DNA of 64,000 nt, taken from NCBI GenBank assembly GCA_963727045.1, contig CAVSES010000001.1, forward strand, positions 1,426,001-1,490,000, given 5' to 3'. The DNA is from Bog-1198 sp963727045 (GTDB lineage: Bacteria > Pseudomonadota > Gammaproteobacteria > Steroidobacterales > Steroidobacteraceae). Made by a program: the position numbers and the translations under genes. The notes below the pieces were generated by a model, which had not been told where the DNA came from, made no database searches, and saw only the letters and a program-made list of their open reading frames with translations. Each line of letters begins with the position of its first letter. Position 1 is the first letter of the stretch. Below, piece after piece: positions 1-6,945 of the stretch.

Positions 1-1644
1 TACGCGCCCCTCGCGAATCGACTCGGTGTGTGGCAATTGAAGTGGGAACTCGAAGACTTCGCATTCCGCTACCTTCAACCCGCGGATTACAAGCGCATCG
101 CGGCGGCCTTGCAGGTGCGCCGCTCCGAACGCGAGCGCTACATGGATGACTTGAAGACGCTTCTGCACAAGGAGCTGCATGATGCGGGCATCGAGGCGAA
201 GATCGAGGGACGGCCGAAGCACATCTACAGCATCTGGCGCAAGATGCAGGCCAAAGGGCTTGCCTTTGATGAGCTCATGGACATTCGCGCCGCGCGCGTC
301 CTCGTGAACACCGTTGCGGAATGCTACGCGGCGCTCGGCGTGGTGCACTCGCTGTGGCAGTTCATCCCCGGGGAATTCGACGACTACATCGCAACTCCGA
401 AGGACAATCGGTACCGTTCGATCCATACGGCGGTCATCGGGCCGGGCGCGCAACCCGTCGAGATCCAGATCCGCACGCACGAAATGCACGCTGATTCCGA
501 GCGCGGTGTCGCATCGCATTGGCGCTACAAGGAGGGCGGACGGGGCGATCAGGCATACGAGCGAAAAATAAATCAGCTGCGCTCCTTGCTGGCGCCGGCC
601 GAAGGGGCGGAGACATCGCGCGATTTCCTCGACCGCATGCGTGTCGATCTTTTCCAGGATCGAATCTACGCCGTTTCACCCAAGGGTGAGATCGTCGACG
701 TGCCGGTGGGAGGCACACCGCTCGATTTTGCCTATCAGGTGCATACGGATCTGGGACACCGCACCCGGGGGGCGAAAGTCAACGGGCGAATGGTGCCGCT
801 CGACTACCATCTGAAGAACGGCGAAACGGTGGAGATCATCACCGCCAAGACCGGGCATCCGTCCCGCGACTGGCTGTCCGCGCAGTCCGGCTTTCTGGCG
901 AGCCCAAGACACCGCAACAAGGTGCGCGCATGGTTCCGCAGGCAGAACGAGACCCAGAACAGAAGCGAGGGCCGCGCCATGTTCGATCGGGAGATACAAC
1001 GGTTGGGGATCGGGAGTCCGCCGATGGCCGAATTGCTTGGCGAACTGAAGCTCCCGGACACCGATGCCCTGCATGAAGCCCTGGGGTTGGGAGAAGTCAG
1101 CTCCGCTCAAATGGCGGGAGCCATTCAGCGAATCCTTCACGCGCGCGAGACGCGGCCGGAGCACACGGCCCGCACGCGGATTCCGGCCGCCCGGGAGCCC
1201 GAGGTCGCGGTGCAGGGAATCGGAGACCTGCTCTCCACCTACGCGCGCTGCTGCAAACCGGTCCCTCCCGAGGCAATCGTCGGCTATATCACCGTGGGTC
1301 GAGGCGTGAGCATCCACGCCCGATCATGCGCCAATCTCGCCCGCCTCAGCATCAAGTCGCCGGCGCGGGTGCTGCCGGTCACGTGGGGCAAACTGGGCTC
1401 CGGCGAGTTTCCGGTCGATATCGACGTGCAGGCATTCGATCGGCGCGGGCTGGTGCGGGATGTCAGCGCCGCATTGGCGGACGACAAGATCAGCATCCAG
1501 GGGATGAATACCGTCACGGACAAGCGCGACAATCTGGCCCACATGCAGATCAAAATATCGATCACCGGGCTGCCGCAGCTCTCGCAGGTGCTGACGCGCA
1601 TCGCTCAGGTGCCGAACGTCATCAGCGCCCGGCGACGCAAATAG
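1..1644 (+). CDS. relA: RelA-type (p)ppGpp synthetase, 5' end outside the window
   Basis: The reading frame is open from base 1 (YAPLANRLG precedes the GTG at 28), so this is the 3' part of a longer gene with the HD region missing. What remains is the synthetase domain (GRPKHIYSIWRKM, then EFDDY), the TGS domain (DRIYAVSPKGEIVDVP), a conserved cysteine pair (ARCCKPVPP) and a C-terminal ACT domain. The acidic EFDD motif is the RelA form; SpoT enzymes have a basic RFKD motif there. The protein would make (p)ppGpp on stalled ribosomes during amino acid starvation. The highly conserved glycine of the NGY motif is Arg here (codon 409-411), which is unusual in the synthetase active site. Confidence 0.95.
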   Translation, partial: YAPLANRLGVWQLKWELEDFAFRYLQPADYKRIAAALQVRRSERERYMDDLKTLLHKELHDAGIEAKIEGRPKHIYSIWRKMQAKGLAFDELMDIRAARVLVNTVAECYAALGVVHSLWQFIPGEFDDYIATPKDNRYRSIHTAVIGPGAQPVEIQIRTHEMHADSERGVASHWRYKEGGRGDQAYERKINQLRSLLAPAEGAETSRDFLDRMRVDLFQDRIYAVSPKGEIVDVPVGGTPLDFAYQVHTDLGHRTRGAKVNGRMVPLDYHLKNGETVEIITAKTGHPSRDWLSAQSGFLASPRHRNKVRAWFRRQNETQNRSEGRAMFDREIQRLGIGSPPMAELLGELKLPDTDALHEALGLGEVSSAQMAGAIQRILHARETRPEHTARTRIPAAREPEVAVQGIGDLLSTYARCCKPVPPEAIVGYITVGRGVSIHARSCANLARLSIKSPARVLPVTWGKLGSGEFPVDIDVQAFDRRGLVRDVSAALADDKISIQGMNTVTDKRDNLAHMQIKISITGLPQLSQVLTRIAQVPNVISARRRK

Positions 1645-1656
1645 ACCGGCAGCCTG

Positions 1657-2115
1657 TCAGGGCGCGGCGGCCGGCTTTTTGACGCCGCCCGTGTAGATCA
1701 CGTAGTACTTCTTGTATCCCTTCGTCGACCAGTGACCCTTCCAGCCTCTTGGCATCGCAACGCCCTCGCCGGCCTGCGCCTGCAGCACCGTGCCGTCCGC
1801 GGAAGTCAGCGTCACACCGCCGGCGAGAAAGAACATGAACTCGTCGTCCTCATAGGACTCGATATCCTGCTCGGACGGGCCCGCATCGTAGAGCCCCATC
1901 TCGACCTTTCGATCCTTCGACCTCAAGAGCAGCACGTCGGTGGCAGGCCCGTCGGGGCCGCTTTCCTTGACCGCGGTCTTGCCGGCAAACACCGGGCCGA
2001 TCGCGTCCGAAGCGCTGACCTTCACCGGTTTCGTCGTGACGAGCGGCTTCGCCGGCGGCGCGTCCGCCAGGGCTGCCGTCGCACACAGCAGCATCGCTGC
2101 AATACTTGTCTTCAT
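1657..2115 (-). CDS. Exported cupin-domain protein
   Basis: A 152-residue protein with a clear signal peptide (MKTSIAAMLLCATAALA, then DAPPAK). The second half reads as a single cupin fold (YEDDEFMFFLAGGVTLTSADG, then GEGVAMPRGWKGHW) like the DUF861/ureidoglycine-aminohydrolase-type cupins. The function is unknown and it probably acts in the periplasm. I chose the ATG at 2115 over the one at 2124 because the GGGGA ribosome site sits about nine bases upstream of it. It converges with relA, with 12 bases between the stops. Confidence 0.75.
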   Translation of the reverse strand: MKTSIAAMLLCATAALADAPPAKPLVTTKPVKVSASDAIGPVFAGKTAVKESGPDGPATDVLLLRSKDRKVEMGLYDAGPSEQDIESYEDDEFMFFLAGGVTLTSADGTVLQAQAGEGVAMPRGWKGHWSTKGYKKYYVIYTGGVKKPAAAP

Positions 2116-2316
2116 CAGGCTCATTCCCCGTCTCCCTCATTCGGCGTTGCACCATAGTCTAAACCAGCGGCGCGAAACTTCGGCACTGGTTCACAGTGTC
2201 GCGACAAAGTCGCGCATGAGCGCCCGCTGTCGGCGTTCGACGACGGGCTTCACGCTTGAATCGGCACTTCGATCGTGCAGACTTTCGCGACGCGATTCAA
2301 CCACGGGGCATTCAGC

Positions 2317-2706
2317 ATGCGACTATTTGCAATCATGACTTTGCTCCTCGGGGGCACCGGCGCCTGTATTGCGGGCGACCTCAATATTCATCTCATGCTG
2401 TCGGGCGAGGTGGCGCCCGGCGTTTACGGCCAGGTTCAGATCGGCAACGAGCCCCCTCCGCCGCTCGTCTACGCGCAGCCCGTGCTGATCGAGCAGCGGG
2501 CGGCACCGCCGCCGCCGGTGTACCTGCACGTCCCGCCCGGCCATGCCAGAAACTGGCGCAAGCACTGCCGGGAATACAACGCCTGTGATCGTCCCGTGTA
2601 TTTCGTTCGTTCGGAGGAGTACGAACCGGGATTTGTCCGCCGCGACTATGACCGCGGTCACGAGCACCGCCACGACCACGGACATGATCGCGACCGCGAC
2701 CGCTAG
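2317..2706 (+). CDS. Small exported protein with His/Asp/Arg-rich tail
   Basis: A 129-residue protein starting with a short signal peptide (MRLFAIMTLLLGGTGACIAG). The middle is proline-rich (GNEPPPPLVYAQP, RAAPPPPVYLHVPPGHA). It is followed by a block with two cysteines (KHCREYNACDRPVYF) and a very hydrophilic tail of alternating His, Asp and Arg (RGHEHRHDHGHDRDRDR). Proteins of this look are common, uncharacterised exported proteins of beta- and gammaproteobacteria. The tail could bind metal or nucleic acid, but nothing shows this. It is transcribed away from the cupin gene across 201 bases with no recognisable operator. Confidence 0.6.
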   Translation: MRLFAIMTLLLGGTGACIAGDLNIHLMLSGEVAPGVYGQVQIGNEPPPPLVYAQPVLIEQRAAPPPPVYLHVPPGHARNWRKHCREYNACDRPVYFVRSEEYEPGFVRRDYDRGHEHRHDHGHDRDRDR

Positions 2707-2773
2707 ACGCGAGGGATAGCCGCCCGCCAATTGCGCCGCCAAACGGCCCATGCGGCCGTATGCGTGGCTTATC

Positions 2774-3772
2774 ATGGCGCGCATGAAGTTACCTGATCGG
2801 CGCTACCTCACGTGGGGCGCCGCGTTGATCATCGTGGCGGCGCTGCCGGTCGTCGCCGGGTTTACGAGCCTCGGCTGGGAGCTCTCGCAAATCATGGGCC
2901 TTGCCGGCACGCTCGCGTGCCTCGCGCTGTGCGGCTGCCCGGTCCGGCCGCGGGAATCGACGCCCCCTGTGCTGCTCTCTCTTGGCCGCCACGAGGCCCT
3001 CGGGTGGTTGGCCGCTGCGGCCGCAACGCTGCATATTCTGGCGGCGCTCGCCGCCGACCACGCGGTCGTCGAGTACTTGAAACTCTCCTCGCCCCTGTAT
3101 CAACTGGCGGGAATCGCGGCGACCCTGCTGCTTCTCGTGCTCGTCGCAACCTCGCTCGCCGGTGCGCGCCGCCGCCTGTGGTCAAGCCACAGAAATTTCC
3201 AGGCGACCCATATCGCCTTGGGCTGCCTGCTGCTGGCGCTGCTCGGCGCGCACGTGATCGCGGCCGGTCGATACACCGGAGGCTTCGGCCGCCGGCTCGT
3301 GTTCATCGCCGCGGCTGCGGGCGCCGTCGCAATGCTGCTGCGCCGCCGGCGCGGCAGCGGAACTGCGGCGCACGCCACAGGAGCCGTGCGCCGCCTCGCG
3401 TTCGGGCGTCATTCGACATTCGTCGCCGGCGTCACCGCCGCAACCATCATCGCGCTCAGCGTGCTCATCGCGGGCCGCGCCGGTGTCGCCCTCCGCGAAC
3501 CTCTCATGGGGCGCGCGCAAACGCTGCCGTTGAACTTCGATCACGGCAAGCATGTCGCCGTCAATTGCTTGTCCTGCCACCACAACTATGCCGATGGACT
3601 CGGATTCGACGCCTGCATTCATTGTCACCGCAGCGGCCGCGCCGACATCAAGCTTGGGGTCGAGGCGCAATTCCACAGCTTTTGCCTCAACTGCCACCGC
3701 AACCCGGAACCTCGCTTTCCGCGGCACGGTCCGGTATCAGGTTGCAAGCCATGCCATTCTCAGGAGCCTTAG
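2774..3772 (+). CDS. Membrane-anchored tetraheme cytochrome c3-like protein
   Basis: The N-terminal two thirds contain about six hydrophobic segments with histidines placed inside them (LHILAAL, ATHIALG, GAHVIAAG), like a ferric-reductase-type haem b membrane domain. The C-terminal 90 residues carry four CXXCH haem c sites (CLSCH, CIHCH, CLNCH, CKPCH) and upstream His candidates for second ligands (NFDHGKHV). This is the layout of a quinol- or electron-transfer membrane protein with a periplasmic multihaem tail. The partner is unknown. In-frame ATGs exist at 2750, 2774 and 2783, and none has a convincing ribosome site. The stop overlaps the end of the convergent phosphatase gene by four bases. 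Confidence 0.75.
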   Translation: MARMKLPDRRYLTWGAALIIVAALPVVAGFTSLGWELSQIMGLAGTLACLALCGCPVRPRESTPPVLLSLGRHEALGWLAAAAATLHILAALAADHAVVEYLKLSSPLYQLAGIAATLLLLVLVATSLAGARRRLWSSHRNFQATHIALGCLLLALLGAHVIAAGRYTGGFGRRLVFIAAAAGAVAMLLRRRRGSGTAAHATGAVRRLAFGRHSTFVAGVTAATIIALSVLIAGRAGVALREPLMGRAQTLPLNFDHGKHVAVNCLSCHHNYADGLGFDACIHCHRSGRADIKLGVEAQFHSFCLNCHRNPEPRFPRHGPVSGCKPCHSQEP

Positions 3773-4290
3773 AGGTCGTATTCGAGAATCTCGCCGTTGG
3801 ACAGGGAGATTCCGGTCAGTGCCCGAATGAACGCCCAGTGACTGACCAGCAGCGTCGTAGGACAGTCGGTGCGCGTCGACATCAGTGCCCGAAATGCATC
3901 GGCGCGAGCGCTCGTTTCTTCCGATGTCTCGACGCCGTCATGCCACCACTTCGGGGGCAGATGGGCAAAATCATGATGCGGAAACCGGCTGGACAGCAAG
4001 CCGGGCGCACTGCCGACGTCGCACACGAAGGCGGCCTGTTCCCGAACCTCCCGCATGATTTTGACCGGCACGGTTCTGTGAATCCGCAGTACCGGCTGCG
4101 CGGTCTGCAGGGCGCGGGTATAGGGCGAGACGATGATGCTGGTGAGCGCCTTGTCGGCGAGACGCAGCGCGGCCGCCGCCGCCTGTTCGATACCCAGCGG
4201 CGTCAGCTCCGGGTCTTCGATTCCCGGATCGACGCGCGTCTGATTGAAATGCAGGTTGAAATAGCTCTGGCCGTGGCGCAACAGGAACAT
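3769..4290 (-). CDS. Histidine phosphatase family protein (phosphoglycerate mutase-like)
   Basis: A 173-residue single-domain protein starting MFLLRHGQSYFN, which is the RHG phosphohistidine loop. It also has SPYTRALQTA and the second histidine motif LLVSHWAFIRAL. These are the hallmarks of the dPGM/SixA/cobalamin-phosphatase superfamily, and the substrate cannot be read from the sequence. It starts 12 bases after the stop of lpd and may be the last gene of the odhA-odhB-lpd transcript. Confidence 0.85.
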   Translation of the reverse strand: MFLLRHGQSYFNLHFNQTRVDPGIEDPELTPLGIEQAAAAALRLADKALTSIIVSPYTRALQTAQPVLRIHRTVPVKIMREVREQAAFVCDVGSAPGLLSSRFPHHDFAHLPPKWWHDGVETSEETSARADAFRALMSTRTDCPTTLLVSHWAFIRALTGISLSNGEILEYDL

Positions 4291-4302
4291 CGGCGGCAGG
4301 TA

Positions 4303-5731
4303 TCAGCGATTGATGCTGTCGATCGCCTTCTTGTCCACCGCCAGGGCCGCTTCGTGAATGGCCTCGGACAGCGTCGGATGGGCGTGAATGGTGCGCTGGA
4401 TGTCCTCCGTGCTCGCCGAATATTCCATCGCCAGCACCGCCTCGCTGATCAACTCCCCCGCCATCGGCCCGATCACATGAACGCCGAGCACCTCGTCGTC
4501 GTCCTTGGCGGAGATGATTTTCGCCAGGCCCTGTGCCGCTTCCATCGCCCGCGCTCGGCCGCTTGCCGAAAATGGAAATGTTCCCACCTTGTACGGCCGG
4601 CCGCCGGCCTTGACCTGCTCCTCGGTCTGCCCGACCCAGGCGATTTCCGGAGCGGTATAGATCACGGAAGGAATGACCTTGTAGTTCACTTCGGCGAAAT
4701 GCCCGGCGATCAGATCCGCGGCCATTACACCCTCTTCCTTGCCCTTGTGTGCGAGCATCGGACCGCGCACCAGGTCCCCAACCGCCCAGACGTTCGGGGC
4801 GCCGGTGCGGCAATGGTCGTCGACCTGGACAAAGCCGCGCTCATCGAGCTTGACGCCGGTTCCCTCGGCCAGCAATCCCTCGGTAAAAGGCCGGCGCCCG
4901 ACGGCGACCACCAGCTTGTCCACCTTGAGCGAATGCTCGCCCTCGCGGTCCGAATAAATCACATCCACCGCGCCGCCTGCCACCGAGGCGTTGGACACTT
5001 TCGCACCCAGCTTGATGTCCAGACCCTGCTTCTTGAAATGCCGCTGGGCTTCCTTCGCGATCGCTCCATCCGCGATCGGCAGGAATTGTTCCAAAGCCTC
5101 AAGCACCGTGACCTCGCTTCCGAGCCGGCGCCACACGCTCCCGAGTTCGAGGCCGATGACGCCGGCGCCGATCACTCCGAGACGGGCGGGAACCGCGTCG
5201 AATTCCAGGGCATTCCACGAATCGACGATGTATTTCCCGTCATGCGGCACGTTCTTCAGCCGAACCGGCACGGACCCCGAAGCCAACACGACGTGCGTGG
5301 CTTCCAAAATCCTTTCAGCGCCGTCCGCCCCCGTCACGGCCACCTTGTTACCCGGCAGCAAACGCCCATGACCCTGGATCCCGGCGACTCCATTTGCCTT
5401 GAACAGCGCCGCGATGCCGCCCGTCATCGTCTTCACCACGGAGGCACGGCGCTTCTGCATGGCCGCGAGATCGAGCGTGAGGGCGCCGATCTTGATGCCG
5501 TGCACGGAGAACTCCTCCTTGGCGCGCTGAAACAGCTCCGAGGACTCGAGCAGCGCCTTGGAGGGTATGCAGCCCGGCGTTGAGGCAGGTCCCGCCGAAC
5601 GCATACGTGCCGTCGGAGTTCTTCCACTCATCCACGCAAGCCACCTTCAGCTTGTTCTGTGCGGCCCGAATCGCCGCCGGATAGCCGGCCGGACCCGCAC
5701 CGATCACGATGACGTCGTAGCGCTCGCTCAT
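4303..5731 (-). CDS. lpd: Dihydrolipoyl dehydrogenase (E3), frame broken by one extra base
   Basis: The flavoprotein reoxidises dihydrolipoyl groups of 2-oxo-acid dehydrogenase complexes with NAD+. The start at 5731 gives MSERYDVIVIGAGPAGYPAA (FAD-binding GxGxxG) and runs to FGGTCLNAG. After an extra base in the CCC run at 5573-5575 the frame continues as GCIPSKALLESSE. The break lies between the two redox-active cysteines. Further on are the NAD site (GVIGAGVIGLELGSVWRRLG) and the C-terminal catalytic HAHPTLSE. The ATG overlaps the odhB stop (ATGA). An intact E3 is needed for the neighbouring odhAB, so a sequencing error is likely. It may also serve the second E1/E2 complex in this window. 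Confidence 0.92.
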
Positions 5732-6945
5732 ATGCTGAGCACCATCCGCGCCGGGTCCTCGAGGCACTGCTTGACGGTCACCAGGAACTGCACCGCTTCG
5801 CGGCCGTCGATGATGCGATGATCGTAGGTCAGCGCGATGTACATCATCGGGCGAACCACGACCTCCCCATCGATCACGACGGGGCGGTCTTGAATCTTGT
5901 GCATGCCGAGGATCGCGCTTTGCGGGGAGTTGACGATGGGCGTCGACAACAGCGACCCGAACACGCCGCCATTGGTGATCGTAAAGGTCCCGCCCGTGAG
6001 TTCCTCCATCGTGATGGTGCCGGCGCGGGCACGGGCCGCGAAATTGGCGATCGACTTTTCGATATCCGCGAAGCTCTGCAGATCCGCATCGCGCAACACC
6101 GGCACGATCAAGCCGCGATCGGTGGACACGGCGACCCCGAGATCGAAATATTCGTGATAGAGAATGTCGTTGCCGTCGACCGAGGCGTTCACGGCCGGGA
6201 ACTTCCTCAGCGCTTCGACGCATGCCTTGGCGAAAAACGACATGAATCCGAGTTTCACGCCGTGCTGCTTCTCGAACTCAACCTTGTAGCGCGCGCGCAG
6301 CTCATTGACCGCCTTCAGATCCACTTCGTTGAATGAGGTGAGCAGGGCTTGAGTGGCCTGCGCCTGGACCATGCGCTCGGCGATCCGCGCGCGCAGCCGC
6401 GTCATCGGCACCCGCTGCTCGCCGCGCGTGCCGCGCGCGCCTGCCGCAGGCGCCGCCGCCCTCGATGCCGGCGCCGGCGAGGCCTCCTTCGCGGAGAGAT
6501 AATTCACCACATCCGACTTCGAGACCCGCCCGTCGCGGCCGGACCCGGTGACGGCCCTGGGGTCGACCTTGTTCTCCTCGACCACCCGCTTTGCGGCAGG
6601 GCTCAGCTTGCCGGCCGTGTCCGCCCTTGCGGTCGAGTTCGCCTGAGCGGTGGCGCCGCCGGACGCGGCCACGATGGCGGGTGCGCCGGCCCCGGGCACG
6701 GCGGCGGCGCCCTCTTCCAGCACCGCCAGGACCTGGCCGCTGGTCACGGTCGCGCCGTCGCTCTGCCTGATCTCCTTGAGCACTCCGGCCGCAGGCGCGG
6801 GTACCTCGAGAACGACCTTGTCGGTCTCCAAATCGACCAAATTTTCGTCGCGCGCAACGACATCCCCCGGCTTCTTGTGCCACGAGACGAGCGTCGCGTC
6901 AGCCACCGACTCCGGCAGCTGCGGAACGCGAACTTCGATTGTCAT
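5728..6945 (-). CDS. odhB: 2-oxoglutarate dehydrogenase E2, dihydrolipoyllysine succinyltransferase
   Basis: A 405-residue protein with one N-terminal lipoyl domain (lipoyl lysine about residue 43 in DLETDKVV), an Ala/Pro-rich linker, and an E3-binding domain (LSPAAKRVV to GRVSKSDVV). The CoA-dependent acyltransferase domain ends with the catalytic motif YDHRIIDGREAV. The frame is open further upstream, but the true start is the ATG at 6945. This overlaps the odhA stop as ATGA and gives the family's usual MTIEVRVPQLPES. Middle gene of the tightly overlapping odhA-odhB-lpd operon of the citric acid cycle. Also called sucB. Confidence 0.96.
   Translation of the reverse strand: MTIEVRVPQLPESVADATLVSWHKKPGDVVARDENLVDLETDKVVLEVPAPAAGVLKEIRQSDGATVTSGQVLAVLEEGAAAVPGAGAPAIVAASGGATAQANSTARADTAGKLSPAAKRVVEENKVDPRAVTGSGRDGRVSKSDVVNYLSAKEASPAPASRAAAPAAGARGTRGEQRVPMTRLRARIAERMVQAQATQALLTSFNEVDLKAVNELRARYKVEFEKQHGVKLGFMSFFAKACVEALRKFPAVNASVDGNDILYHEYFDLGVAVSTDRGLIVPVLRDADLQSFADIEKSIANFAARARAGTITMEELTGGTFTITNGGVFGSLLSTPIVNSPQSAILGMHKIQDRPVVIDGEVVVRPMMYIALTYDHRIIDGREAVQFLVTVKQCLEDPARMVLSI

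Noticed and set aside
2812..5583. Open frame of 923 codons on the plus strand
   Set aside because: It overlaps the tetrahaem gene in another frame and runs antisense through the phosphatase and lpd. The composition is Arg/Pro/Ala-rich with no domain, a GC-rich shadow.
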